Shown: positions 16,722-25,141 of the stretch, one piece after another
Layout: each line of letters opens with the position of its first letter
Position numbering within the stretch: position 1 is the first letter of the stretch
Assembly: GCF_900236475.1 (NCBI RefSeq)
Contig: NZ_LT963352.1
Coordinates: 8,341,001-8,405,000, forward strand
DNA: 64,000 nt
DNA from: Streptomyces chartreusis NRRL 3882
GTDB taxonomy: Bacteria > Actinomycetota > Actinomycetes > Streptomycetales > Streptomycetaceae
Direction of reading: 5' to 3'
Position numbers and translations under genes: made by a program
Notes under the pieces: generated by a model
Database searches by the model: none
What the model was told of the DNA's origin: nothing
What the model saw: the letters and a program-made list of their open reading frames with translations, nothing else

Positions 16722-17473
16722 ACGGCCGGTTCCTCCTCCGTGCTCGCCAGGATCTCCGCGATGTGCACCGGCCGCATCCCGGTGCGCAGCCGGGTCATCG
16801 TCCCGCCGATGTGCATCAGACAGGAGTTGTCGGCCGCGCACAGCACCTCGGCGCCCGTCGACTCGGCGTTGCGCACCTTGTCGGCGCCCATCGCCGCCGA
16901 GACGTCGGCGTTCTTCAGGGCGAAGGTGCCGCCGAACCCGCAGCACTCGTCGGCCCCCGGCAGCTCGGCCAGCTCCAGCCCCTTCACGGCCTGGAGCAAC
17001 CGCCTCGGCCGGTCGCCGAGGCCCAGCCCGCGCAGCCCGTGACAGGTCGGGTGGTACGTCACCTTGTGCGGGTAGTACGCCCCGACGTCCGTCACGCCCA
17101 GCACGTCCACGAGGAACTCCGTGAGCTCGTACGTCTTCGGCACCACCGGGGCCAGCGTGGCCGCGAGGGTGTCCCCACGCCCCTCGGCCCGGGCCCGCTC
17201 GCCCATCCGCGGATACAGCTCCCGCACCATCGCCCCGCACGACCCGGACGGCGTCACGATCGCCTCGTACGCGCCGAAGACATCGGAGAAGTGCCGGGCG
17301 AGCGGTTCGGCCTCGTGCCGGTATCCGGTGTTGTAGTGCGCCTGGCCGCAGCAGGTCTGCGCCATCGGGAAGTCGACGTCGACGCCCAGTCTGGTCAGCA
17401 GTTTCACCACGGCGCGCCCGGTGTCCGGATACAGCGTGTCGTTGACGCAGGTCAGGAACAGGGCGACACGCAT
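16718..17473 (-). CDS. lutA: L-lactate oxidation Fe-S oxidoreductase LutA
   Basis: This 251-residue protein has two cysteine-rich CCG domains: TCCGQAHYNTG (~residue 41) and ADECCGFGGTF (~183), with further cysteines in TPSGSCGAMV (~77) and YHPTCHG (~146). This is the GlpC/LutA architecture. The start is ATG 17473 with AAGGAG seven bases before. The 70 bases back to the rhaB stop contain the palindrome TCATCGGATGA, so lutABC may have its own promoter as well as read-through from the rhamnose genes. LutABC converts the L-lactate made from rhamnose-derived lactaldehyde to pyruvate. Confidence 0.93.
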   Translation of the reverse strand: MRVALFLTCVNDTLYPDTGRAVVKLLTRLGVDVDFPMAQTCCGQAHYNTGYRHEAEPLARHFSDVFGAYEAIVTPSGSCGAMVRELYPRMGERARAEGRGDTLAATLAPVVPKTYELTEFLVDVLGVTDVGAYYPHKVTYHPTCHGLRGLGLGDRPRRLLQAVKGLELAELPGADECCGFGGTFALKNADVSAAMGADKVRNAESTGAEVLCAADNSCLMHIGGTMTRLRTGMRPVHIAEILASTEEEPAV

Positions 17474-17492
17474 CGCGGCTCCTTGTGGTTGA

Positions 17493-17503
17493 TCATCGGA
17501 TGA
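17493..17503. promoter_or_regulatory. Palindrome TCATCGGATGA before lutA, possible GntR/FadR-type operator
   Basis: The 11-base palindrome TCATC-G-GATGA lies 20 bases upstream of the lutA start, just before its Shine-Dalgarno. GntR-family regulators of lactate and sugar-acid genes often bind short sites of this kind. No GntR gene is present in the window, so any such regulator would be encoded elsewhere. Confidence 0.35.
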
Positions 17504-17543
17504 GTGCAGCGTAGTCCGGGGACGAGAGCGTGGGGAGACCCCG

Positions 17544-18992
17544 TCAGCCCCCGGCGAGCCGGTCCTGCGCGGCGCGCCAGCGCTCGGTCCCGCCGCGCGG
17601 CTCGTACCGCGTGAGCGGCTGGGTACGGACGAGCAGCCGCCGCATCCCCGCCAGGTCACCGGCCAGTCCGTGGGCCCGCGCCTGCACGAGCACGTTCCCC
17701 AGGGCGGCCGCCTCGGTCGGCCCCGCGACCACCGGCAGCCCGCAGGCGTCGGCGGTCAGCTGGCACAGCAGCGCGTTGCGCGTACCGCCGCCCACCACGT
17801 GCACCACGTCGACCGGATGCCCGGCGAGCCGCTGCGCGTCCTGGACGGCCTTGCGGTGGGCGAGGGCGAGGGAGTCGAGGATGCAGCGCGTCACCTCGGC
17901 CCGCGACTCGGGCACGGGCTGCCCCGAGGCCCGGCACGCCTCGGCGATCCGCTCCGGCATCCGCCCCGGCGCGAGGAACGCCGCGTCACCCGCGTCCACG
18001 ACCGACCGCAACGCCTCCACCCTGGAGGCCTCCAGCAGCAGTGCGCCCAGGTCCGGGTCGCCCCAGGCCCGCACGCACTCCTGGAGCAGCCACAGCCCCA
18101 TGATGTTGCGCAGGTACCGGACCGTGCCGTCCAGCCCCAGCTCGTTGGTGAAGTTGGCCGCCCGGCTCTCCTCGGTCAGCACCGGCGCGTCCAGCTCCAG
18201 ACCGGCCAGGGACCAGGTGCCGGTGCAGATGTACGCGAACCGCTCCCGCCCGGCGGGTACGGCGGCCACGGCCGACGCGGTGTCGTGCGACCCGACCGCC
18301 GTCACGGGCACGGGGCCGGTCAGCCCGGTCTCCTCCAGCACCGCGTCCCGCAGCACACCCGCCGGATCACCGGGCTGCCGCAGCGGCGCGAACAGCCCCA
18401 GGTCGACACCCAACCGCGAGGCGATGTCGTACGACCAGTCGCGCGTCCGGGGGTCGATCAGCTGGGTCGTCGAGGCGTTGGTGACCTCGGTGCCCTGCTC
18501 GCCGGTGAGCCAGTACGTCAGGAGGTCGGGGATGAGCAGCAGCCGCCGGGCGAAGGACAGCTGGGCCGAGGAGCGGGCCGCCGTCAGCTGGTACAGGGTG
18601 TTGAAGGGCGCGTACTGCAACCCGGTCGCCGCGTACAGCTCCTCCGCCGGGACGGTCGCCCACACCTTCTCCGCGACCCCTGCCGTCCGGGAGTCCCGGT
18701 AGTGCACGGGATTGCCGAGGAGCGCCCCGTCCGCGTCGAGCAGCCCGTAGTCCACGGCCCAGCTGTCGATGCCGACCGAGTCGACCTGCCCGGCCGCCTT
18801 CAGTCCGTCCAGCACCCCCGCGTACAGGCCCAGGACGTCCCAGCGCAGCCCCTCGGGCAGCCGCACGGGCCGGTTCGGGAAGCGGTGCGCCTCGGTCAGC
18901 TCCAGGCTGTCGGGGCCGACGCGGCCGACCATGACGCGCCCGCTGGACGCGCCGAGGTCGACCGCGGCGTACGACTTCACGGCCCCGCTCAC
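17544..18992 (-). CDS. rhaB: Rhamnulokinase
   Basis: This 482-residue FGGY-family sugar kinase phosphorylates L-rhamnulose to L-rhamnulose-1-phosphate with ATP. Visible family features are the N-terminal AAVDLGASSGRVMVG phosphate loop (~residue 9), GIDSWAVDYGLLDADG with the catalytic-base region (~75), YICTGTWSLAGLEL (~254) and the C-terminal VHVVGGGTRNALLCQ ATP-binding motif (~400). GASSGR and DSWAVDYG are characteristic of RhaB among the FGGY kinases. The ATG at 18992 overlaps the stop of the upstream aldolase/dehydrogenase gene by four bases, so the two are coupled. Confidence 0.93.
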   Translation of the reverse strand: MSGAVKSYAAVDLGASSGRVMVGRVGPDSLELTEAHRFPNRPVRLPEGLRWDVLGLYAGVLDGLKAAGQVDSVGIDSWAVDYGLLDADGALLGNPVHYRDSRTAGVAEKVWATVPAEELYAATGLQYAPFNTLYQLTAARSSAQLSFARRLLLIPDLLTYWLTGEQGTEVTNASTTQLIDPRTRDWSYDIASRLGVDLGLFAPLRQPGDPAGVLRDAVLEETGLTGPVPVTAVGSHDTASAVAAVPAGRERFAYICTGTWSLAGLELDAPVLTEESRAANFTNELGLDGTVRYLRNIMGLWLLQECVRAWGDPDLGALLLEASRVEALRSVVDAGDAAFLAPGRMPERIAEACRASGQPVPESRAEVTRCILDSLALAHRKAVQDAQRLAGHPVDVVHVVGGGTRNALLCQLTADACGLPVVAGPTEAAALGNVLVQARAHGLAGDLAGMRRLLVRTQPLTRYEPRGGTERWRAAQDRLAGG

Positions 18993-21028
18993 CGCAGGAA
19001 GGCGGCCGCGACGCCGGCGTCGACCGGGATGTGCAGCCCGGTGGTGTGGGTCAGGTCGCCGCCCGTGAGGGCGAAGACCGCGTTCGCGACATGCTCGGGG
19101 AGCACCTCACGCTTGAGGATGGTCCGCTGGGCGTAGAACTCGCCGAGCTTCTCCTCCTCGACCCCGTACACGGCGGCCCGCTGGGCCCCCCACCCGCCGG
19201 CGAAGATCCCGGAGCCGCGCACGACACCGTCGGGGTTGACGCCGTTGACGCGGATGCCGTGCTCGCCCAGCTCGGCGGCGAGCAGCCGCACCTGGTGGGC
19301 CTGGTCGGCCTTGGTGGCCGAGTAGGCGATGTTGTTGGGCCCGGCGAACACGGCGTTCTTCGAGGCGATGTAGACGATGTCGCCGCCCAGCTCCTGCGCG
19401 ATCATGACCCGCGCCGCTTCCCGCGACACGAGGAAGGACCCGCGCGCCATGATGTCGTGCTGCAGGTCCCAGTCCTTGGCCGAGGTCTCCAGCAGCGGCT
19501 TGGAGATCGAGATACCGGCGTTGTTGACGACGAGGTCGACGCCGCCGAAGGCCAGCACGGCCGCCTTGAAGGCGTCGGCGATCTGCTCCTCGGACGTGAC
19601 GTCCACGGTCACGGCGACGGCCTTGTCCGGCCCGCCCAGCTCGTCGGCGACGGCCTGGGCGTTGCCGCCGTTGAGGTCCGCGACGACGACGCACGCCCCC
19701 TCGGCCACGAGCCGGTGCGCGATGGCCTTCCCGATCCCGCTGCCGGCACCGGTCACCAGCGCCACCCGCGTCGCGAGCGCCTTGGGCTTCGGCATCCGCT
19801 GAAGCTTGGCCTCCTCAAGGGCCCAGTATTCGATGCGGAACTTCTCGGACTCCTCGATCGGCGCGTACGTGGACACAGCCTCCGCGCCGCGCATCACGTT
19901 GATGGCGTTGACGTAGAACTCGCCGGCCACCCGGGCGGTCTGCTTGTCCTTGCCGAACGAGAACATGCCGACCCCGGGCACCAGCACGATCGCCGGATCG
20001 GCGCCGCGCATGGCGGGGGAGTCGGGCAGGGCGTGCCGCTCGTAGTAGGCGGCGTACTCCGCGCGGTACTCCGCGTGCAGCTCCTTCAGCCGGGCGACGG
20101 CCTCGTCGAGCGGAGCGGTCGGCGGCAGGTCGAGGACCAGCGGCCGGACCTTGGTCCGCAGGAAGTGGTCAGGGCAGGAGGTGCCGAGCGCCGCCAGCCG
20201 CGGATGCTCGGCGCTCGCGAGGAAGTCGAGGACCACCTCGGAGTCGTTGAAGTGCCCGACCTGCGGCCGGTCCCGGGAGGCGAGGGCACGGACGTACGGC
20301 GCGAGCGCGGCGGCCCGCTCCCGGCGCTCCCCGGCACTCAGCGCGGCGTACCCCTCGAGCACCGACCCGAAGGGCTCGTCCTTGCCACGCTCGGCGAGGA
20401 ACTGCTCCGCGGTCCGGATGATGTGCAGCGAGTTCCGCTCGCACTCCTCGGACGTGTCCCCCCAGGCGGTGATCCCGTGCCCGCCGAGAATGCACCCGAT
20501 GGCCTGCGGGTTGGCCTCCTTCACTGCCGCGATGTCCAGCCCCAGCTGGAATCCGGGCCGCCGCCACGGCACCCACACGACACTGTCCCCGAAACACTCG
20601 GCGGTCAGCTTCTCCCCGTCGGCGGCGCAGGCGAGCGCGATACCGGAGTCCGGGTGGAGGTGATCGACGTGGGCGGCCTCGACGAGCCCGTGCATGGCGG
20701 TGTCGATGGACGGCGCCGCCCCGCCCTTCCCGTGCAGGCAGTAGTCGAACGCGGCGACCATCTCGTCCTCGTGCTCCACGCCCGGGTAGACGTCGACGAG
20801 CGCCCGCATCCGGTCCAGCCGGAGCACGGCCAGCCCGGCCTCGGTGAGAGTCCCGAGGTCACCGCCGGACCCCTTGACCCACATCAGCTCGACGTCACCG
20901 CCGGTGACGGGATCGGTCTCGGTGCCCTTCGCGGAGGCATTGCCTCCCGCGTAGTTGGTGTTACGGGGATCGGAGCCGAGCCGGTGGGAACGGGCCAGGA
21001 GAGCGGCGGCTTCGGGATGGGTTGCCAT
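18989..21028 (-). CDS. rhaEW: Bifunctional rhamnulose-1-phosphate aldolase / lactaldehyde dehydrogenase
   Basis: This 679-residue fusion has an N-terminal class II aldolase/adducin domain (about residues 15-400; zinc-binding HVDHLHPDSG near 119, GGHGITAWG near 181) joined to a C-terminal classical short-chain dehydrogenase (about 415-679; TGAGSGIGKAIAHRL, NNAGIS, active-site YSATKAD). The aldolase splits L-rhamnulose-1-phosphate to DHAP and L-lactaldehyde. In the RhaEW family the dehydrogenase half oxidises the lactaldehyde to L-lactate. The gene sits between rhaI and rhaB and overlaps rhaB by four bases. Assignment of the SDR half to lactaldehyde follows from the family and from the adjacent lactate genes. 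Confidence 0.9.
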   Translation of the reverse strand: MATHPEAAALLARSHRLGSDPRNTNYAGGNASAKGTETDPVTGGDVELMWVKGSGGDLGTLTEAGLAVLRLDRMRALVDVYPGVEHEDEMVAAFDYCLHGKGGAAPSIDTAMHGLVEAAHVDHLHPDSGIALACAADGEKLTAECFGDSVVWVPWRRPGFQLGLDIAAVKEANPQAIGCILGGHGITAWGDTSEECERNSLHIIRTAEQFLAERGKDEPFGSVLEGYAALSAGERRERAAALAPYVRALASRDRPQVGHFNDSEVVLDFLASAEHPRLAALGTSCPDHFLRTKVRPLVLDLPPTAPLDEAVARLKELHAEYRAEYAAYYERHALPDSPAMRGADPAIVLVPGVGMFSFGKDKQTARVAGEFYVNAINVMRGAEAVSTYAPIEESEKFRIEYWALEEAKLQRMPKPKALATRVALVTGAGSGIGKAIAHRLVAEGACVVVADLNGGNAQAVADELGGPDKAVAVTVDVTSEEQIADAFKAAVLAFGGVDLVVNNAGISISKPLLETSAKDWDLQHDIMARGSFLVSREAARVMIAQELGGDIVYIASKNAVFAGPNNIAYSATKADQAHQVRLLAAELGEHGIRVNGVNPDGVVRGSGIFAGGWGAQRAAVYGVEEEKLGEFYAQRTILKREVLPEHVANAVFALTGGDLTHTTGLHIPVDAGVAAAFLR

Positions 21029-21063
21029 GACAGTTCCTTTTCAGAAGAGAGTGGGTGAGGTGC

Positions 21064-21146
21064 CTTCAGGGGCGCGGGGCTGTATTGATTTGCGGCTCCG
21101 CCGCGTGGGCGCGATCAACCACATACGGCCCGCAGTCCGAATCGTG
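21064..21146. repeat. Streptomyces-type intergenic repeat between rhaI and the aldolase gene
   Basis: The 135 bases between rhaI and the aldolase gene contain AGGGGCGCGGGGCTGTATTG followed by TGCGGCTCCGCCGCGTGGGC and a run ending near ACGGCCCGCAGTCCG. This GGGGCGCGGGG...CGCGTGGGCGCGA pattern is one I recognise as scattered in intergenic DNA of many Streptomyces genomes. It includes a GCGGC-TCC-GCCGC hairpin that could attenuate or process the transcript. A related piece in the opposite orientation lies at 62875-62925. Confidence 0.5.
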
Positions 21147-21163
21147 CAGAACCCGGCAGACGC

Positions 21164-22324
21164 TCACGCCCCCCAGCCGGCCTGCTGTCCGCCCACGCGC
21201 TCCTCGGCGATCTTCTCCGCCCACCCGGAACGGCGATACGCGGCGATCGGGTCCGGGTCGAGACCCATTTCCTCCCGCACCTCGGCCAGCAGAGGCCGGA
21301 CATCGGTGTTGTACGCGTCCATCAGCACGGCATTGGCCTCCAGCACGTCACCCGACTTCTGCGCCTCACCCAGGGCCTCCCGGTCGACGAGGAGCGCCTT
21401 CGCCGTCGCCTCCTGCACATTCATCACCGAGCGGATGATCGCCGGGATCTTCGCCTCGATGTTGTGGCACTGGTCGAGCATGAACGCGACCTCGGGCGAG
21501 AACCCCCCGCCCCGGATCACCTCGTACATGATCCGGAACAGCTGGAACGGATCCGCGGCCCCGACCATCAGGTCGTCGTCCGCGTAGAACCGCGAGTTGA
21601 AGTCGAACCCTCCGAGCTTCCCCTCCCGCAGCAGCGTCGCCACGATGAACTCGATGTTGGTACCCGGTGCGTGATGCCCGGTGTCGACGACGACCTGAGC
21701 CTTCGGCCCGAGCTTCAGGCAGTGGGCGTACGCGGTGCCCCAGTCCGGCACGTCGGTCGTGTAGAACGCCGGCTCGAAGAACTTGTACTCCAGCAGCATC
21801 CGCTGCCCCTCACCGAGCCGCTCGTAGACCTCCGCGAGCCCCTCGGCGAGCCGGTCCTGCCGGGCCCGGATGTCGTCCTGCCCGGGATAGTTCGTCCCGT
21901 CGGCGAACCACAGCTTCAGGTCCGTCGAACCGGTCGCGTCCATGATGTCGACGCATTCCAGCAGATGGTCCAGGGCCTTCCGCCGCACCGCCGCGTCCGG
22001 GTGGCAGATGCTGCCGAGCTTGTAGTCGTCGTCCTGGAACGTGTTCGAGTTGATCGCGCCGAGCTTCACACCACGCTCCTCGGCATGCTTCGCCAGCGCC
22101 GCGTAGTCGTCGGCCTTGTCCCACGGGATGTGCAGGGCGACGGTCGGGGCGGCCCCCGTGAACTCGTGCACCTTCGCCGCGTCGTCCAGCTTCTCGTACG
22201 GATCGCGCGGCACACCCGCTTGCGCGAACACCTTGAAGCGCGTGCCCGAGTTCCCGTACGCCCACGACGGCGTCTCGACTGCCTGGGTCTTGAGAGCGGC
22301 CTTCACCGCGGCGAGCTCGGTCAC
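21164..22324 (-). CDS. rhaI: L-rhamnose isomerase
   Basis: This 386-residue TIM-barrel sugar isomerase is of the RhaI type and interconverts L-rhamnose and L-rhamnulose. Metal- and substrate-binding stretches are EYKFFEPAFYTTDVPDWGTA (~residues 205-225), VVVDTGHHAPGTNIEF (~240) and FDFNSRFYADDDLMVG (~272). The start is GTG 22324, with AGGAG about six bases before. An in-frame upstream start at 22360 has no such site and would reach into the operator. First gene of the minus-strand catabolic arm, with its own promoter and LacI-type operator directly upstream. Confidence 0.92.
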   Translation of the reverse strand: MTELAAVKAALKTQAVETPSWAYGNSGTRFKVFAQAGVPRDPYEKLDDAAKVHEFTGAAPTVALHIPWDKADDYAALAKHAEERGVKLGAINSNTFQDDDYKLGSICHPDAAVRRKALDHLLECVDIMDATGSTDLKLWFADGTNYPGQDDIRARQDRLAEGLAEVYERLGEGQRMLLEYKFFEPAFYTTDVPDWGTAYAHCLKLGPKAQVVVDTGHHAPGTNIEFIVATLLREGKLGGFDFNSRFYADDDLMVGAADPFQLFRIMYEVIRGGGFSPEVAFMLDQCHNIEAKIPAIIRSVMNVQEATAKALLVDREALGEAQKSGDVLEANAVLMDAYNTDVRPLLAEVREEMGLDPDPIAAYRRSGWAEKIAEERVGGQQAGWGA

Positions 22325-22364
22325 GTCAGGGCTCCTGAGGCATCGGGTCGTAACGACCACCGAA

Positions 22365-22376
22365 TGAAACGATTCA
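22365..22376. promoter_or_regulatory. LacI-type operator of rhaI
   Basis: TGAAACGATTCA (TGAATCGTTTCA on the transcribed strand) is a 12-base palindrome-like site with outer TGAA/TTCA. It lies immediately downstream of the -10 element of the rhaI promoter, at about +1 to +12, where a bound repressor would block transcription. A second, similar site stands at 22531-22542. The LacI-family gene at 29127 is the likely binder. Confidence 0.65.
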
Positions 22377-22383
22377 GGACGCG

Positions 22384-22412
22384 AAGTTATGGGCCCCCCG
22401 AAGGGGTGTCAA
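22384..22412 (-). promoter_or_regulatory. Promoter of rhaI (TTGACA-17-TAACTT)
   Basis: On the minus strand TTGACA (22412-22407) and TAACTT (22389-22384) are 17 bases apart, a near-consensus housekeeping promoter. The -35 hexamer lies in the loop and arms of a 9-bp inverted repeat (CGAAGGGGT/ACCCCTTCG, 22399-22420). That repeat may be incidental or may influence promoter geometry. Confidence 0.7.
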
Positions 22413-22486
22413 CCCCTTCGACCTACGCGGTTTCCCGTGACCAGGGCGTGACCTTCTGTCCTCGAAACTTTTTCGACCGGAACCCA

Positions 22487-22516
22487 TTGACGTGACATGC
22501 ACGACCCGCCTAACGT
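22487..22516 (+). promoter_or_regulatory. Promoter of the rhamnose importer operon (TTGACG-18-TAACGT)
   Basis: TTGACG (22487-22492) and TAACGT (22511-22516) are 18 bases apart, 70 bases before the ATPase gene start. The predicted start point near 22523 lies just before the second TGAA/TTCA operator. Confidence 0.65.
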
Positions 22517-22530
22517 CCCGGCAACCCAGT

Positions 22531-22542
22531 TGAAACCTTTCA
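22531..22542. promoter_or_regulatory. LacI-type operator of the rhamnose importer operon
   Basis: TGAAACCTTTCA is a perfect palindrome (TGAAA-CC-TTTCA minus the centre) and differs from the rhaI site only in the middle. It starts about 15 bases downstream of the -10 element of the importer promoter. Both arms of the regulon therefore carry matching operators in the same place relative to the start point. Confidence 0.6.
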
Positions 22543-22586
22543 CGACGCCGAGAGGGCCGTCCCGCCGGCGTCGTCGAGGAGCCCCC

Positions 22587-24104
22587 ATGACCCACCCGTC
22601 CACCACGGGTCCGGCCCCGGTTCTGGCACTGAGGGACGTCTCCAAGTCCTTCGGCGCGGTCCGCGCACTGCGGGACGTCTCCCTGGAGCTGTTCCCCGGG
22701 GAGGTGCACGCCCTCGCCGGTGAGAACGGTGCCGGCAAGTCCACCCTCATCAAGACGCTCGCCGGGGTGCACCGGCCGGACGCCGGCCAGGTGCTGCTCG
22801 ACGGTGCGCCCGTCGCCTTCCACGGTCCCGGCGACGCCCGCGACGCCGGCATCGCCGTGATCTACCAGGAGCCCACGCTCTTCCCCGACCTGTCGATCGC
22901 CGAGAACATCTACATGGGCCGCCAGCCCCGGCGCGCCCTCGGCCGGATCGACCACAAGGCCACGCACAACGCGACCGCCGCCCTCATGGAGCGCCTCGGA
23001 GTCGAACTCGACCCCGACCGGCCCGCCCGCGGACTTTCCATCGCCGACCAGCAGATCGTCGAGATCGCCAAGGCCCTCTCCTTCGACGCCCGTGTCCTGA
23101 TCATGGACGAGCCGACCGCCGCGCTCACCGGCAGCGAGGTCGCCCGCCTCTTCGGCGTCGTACGCACCCTGCGCGAACAGGGCGCCGCCGTGCTGTTCAT
23201 CTCCCACCGGCTGGAGGAGATCTTCGAGATCTGCCAGCGGGTCACCACCCTGCGCGACGGCGGCTGGGTCGGCAGCGAGCCGCTGGACGGCATGACCGAG
23301 GACGACCTCGTGCGCCGCATGGTCGGCCGCGACCTCGACGAGCTCTACCCCAAGCAGGACGTGCAGCCGGGCGGCGTCGCCCTGAGCGTGCGCCGGCTGA
23401 CCCGCGAGGGTGTGTTCACCGACGTCTCCTTCGAGGTGCGGCACGGCGAGATCGTCGGCCTCGCCGGGCTCGTCGGCGCCGGGCGCACGGAGGTCGCCCG
23501 GGCCGTGTTCGGCATCGACCGCTGGGACGCCGGCGAGGTCTCCGTCGACGGCAAGGCCCTGGTCAACGGCGCCCCGTCCACCGCGATGGCCGCCGGACTC
23601 GCCCTGGTCCCCGAGGACCGGCGCGCCCAGGGTCTGGTGATGGACATGTCGATCGAGCGGAACATCGGGCTCACCGGGCTGCGCACGACCGTGAAGGCCG
23701 GGCTCATGGACCGCGGCGCCGAGCGCAGCCGCTCCCTCGACTGGGCCGTCAAGCTCCAGGTCAAGTACGCCCGGATCGCCGACACCGTCAACACCCTGTC
23801 CGGCGGCAACCAGCAGAAGGTCGTGCTCGCCAAGTGGCTGGCCACCGCCCCCAAGGTGCTGATCGTCGACGAGCCGACCCGCGGCATCGACGTCGGCACC
23901 AAGGCCGAGGTGCACCGGCTGCTGTCCCAGCTGGCCGCCGACGGCGTGGCCGTCCTGATGATCTCCTCCGACCTGCCCGAGATCCTCGGCATGGCCGACC
24001 GCGTGCTGGTCATGCACGAGGGCCGCCTCACCGCCGAGATCCCACGCTCCGACGCCACCGAGGAAACCGTGATGGCCGCAGCCACCGGGAGGGCCGCCGC
24101 ATGA
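22587..24104 (+). CDS. rhaT: Rhamnose ABC importer, double ATP-binding protein
   Basis: This 505-residue protein has two ABC ATPase domains in tandem, the pattern of RbsA-type monosaccharide importers. The first has Walker A GENGAGKSTLIKTLAG (~residue 45) and Walker B VLIMDEPTAALTGSE (~172). The second has a degenerate Walker A (VGAGRTEVARAVFG, ~300), the signature LSGGNQQKVVLAKWL (~405) and VLIVDEPTRGIDVGTKAE (~428). The start is ATG 22587 with GAGGA before it. First gene of the plus-strand arm. Its stop overlaps the next start by four bases. Sugar specificity is taken from the surrounding rhamnose genes and from the binding protein at 26174. The symbol follows Rhizobium usage. Confidence 0.9.
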   Translation: MTHPSTTGPAPVLALRDVSKSFGAVRALRDVSLELFPGEVHALAGENGAGKSTLIKTLAGVHRPDAGQVLLDGAPVAFHGPGDARDAGIAVIYQEPTLFPDLSIAENIYMGRQPRRALGRIDHKATHNATAALMERLGVELDPDRPARGLSIADQQIVEIAKALSFDARVLIMDEPTAALTGSEVARLFGVVRTLREQGAAVLFISHRLEEIFEICQRVTTLRDGGWVGSEPLDGMTEDDLVRRMVGRDLDELYPKQDVQPGGVALSVRRLTREGVFTDVSFEVRHGEIVGLAGLVGAGRTEVARAVFGIDRWDAGEVSVDGKALVNGAPSTAMAAGLALVPEDRRAQGLVMDMSIERNIGLTGLRTTVKAGLMDRGAERSRSLDWAVKLQVKYARIADTVNTLSGGNQQKVVLAKWLATAPKVLIVDEPTRGIDVGTKAEVHRLLSQLAADGVAVLMISSDLPEILGMADRVLVMHEGRLTAEIPRSDATEETVMAAATGRAAA

Positions 24105-25141
24105 CGGTCGTCACCCCACAAGAGGCCCCCGTGGCCGACGTGCCCAAGTCGAGCGGCACCCGCCTCGTCGACCGCGTCTTCAAGATGCGCGAACTCGCCA
24201 TCCTGATCGTCTTCCTGGTGATGATCGCCGTCACCCAGGCCGGCAACAGCGAGTTCCTCTCCGAACAGGGCATCAAGGACCTGCTGCTGAACGCGACGAT
24301 CCTCGTGCTGGTCGCCACCGGCCAGTCCCTCGTCGTCATCACCCGCAACGTCGACCTGTCCGTCGGATCCACGCTCGGCATCAGCGCGTTCGCCGCCGGC
24401 ACCTATCTCCAGGGCGGCGGCAACGCGGTCGTGGCGATCGCCCTGGCCGTGCTGCTCGGCATCGGCTTCGGACTGCTCAACGGACTGCTCGTCAGCCTCG
24501 GCCAGGTGCCCGCGCTCGTCGTCACCCTCGGCACGCTCTACATCATCCGCGGCATCGACTCCATCTGGGTCGGCTCCCGGCAGATCACCGCGGCCGACCT
24601 GCCCGGTGGTTTCGTCGACTTCGGCTCCGGTGGCATCTCGGCGGTGCCGTACCTGGCGCTGATCGCGCTGGCGGTGTTGGTGGCGACGGCCTACTACCTC
24701 AAGCACTTCGCCAGCGGCCGCGAGCTCTACGCGCTGGGCTCCAACCCCGAGGCCGCCCGCCTCGCCGGCATCCCCGTGCGCGAGCGGATCCTCGCCGCGT
24801 ACACCTTCTGCGGCGCCCTCGCCGGACTCGCCGGCGCGATGTACCTCGCCCGGTTCGGCAACGTCGACTCCGGCACCGGCAACGGCTACGAACTGACCGT
24901 CGTCAGCGCGGTCGTGGTCGGCGGCGTCGTCTTCACCGGCGGCTCCGGCAGCGTCTACGGGGCGGCCCTCGGCGCGCTGCTGCTGACGTCGATCAACAGT
25001 GTGCTGCCCGCCCTCGGCGTCAGCTCCGTGTGGGTGCTCGCCATCAACGGCATCCTGCTCATCCTCGCCATCGCGGTCGACCGGATCGTCGCGCTGCGCG
25101 TGGCCTCCGCCCTGAAGAAGAGGAACGCCCGCCATGGCTGA
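24101..25141 (+). CDS. rhaP: Rhamnose ABC importer permease 1
   Basis: This 346-residue RbsC-type membrane protein has eight to ten hydrophobic segments. ITRNVDLSVGSTLGISAFAAG (~residue 90) matches the family DLSVGS motif. GSNPEAARLAGIPVRERI (~220) is the cytoplasmic loop that couples to the ATPase. GGVVFTGGSGSVYGAALGALLL (~275) is the glycine-rich loop that is missing from the broken permease at 1401-2212. Its start overlaps the ATPase stop (ATGA) and its end overlaps the next permease by eight bases. Confidence 0.9.
   Translation: MTVVTPQEAPVADVPKSSGTRLVDRVFKMRELAILIVFLVMIAVTQAGNSEFLSEQGIKDLLLNATILVLVATGQSLVVITRNVDLSVGSTLGISAFAAGTYLQGGGNAVVAIALAVLLGIGFGLLNGLLVSLGQVPALVVTLGTLYIIRGIDSIWVGSRQITAADLPGGFVDFGSGGISAVPYLALIALAVLVATAYYLKHFASGRELYALGSNPEAARLAGIPVRERILAAYTFCGALAGLAGAMYLARFGNVDSGTGNGYELTVVSAVVVGGVVFTGGSGSVYGAALGALLLTSINSVLPALGVSSVWVLAINGILLILAIAVDRIVALRVASALKKRNARHG

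Noticed and set aside
22399..22420. 9-bp inverted repeat CGAAGGGGT/ACCCCTTCG as a terminator
   Set aside because: It lies upstream of both divergent genes and overlaps the -35 of rhaI, so termination makes no sense there. Recorded only as part of the promoter.
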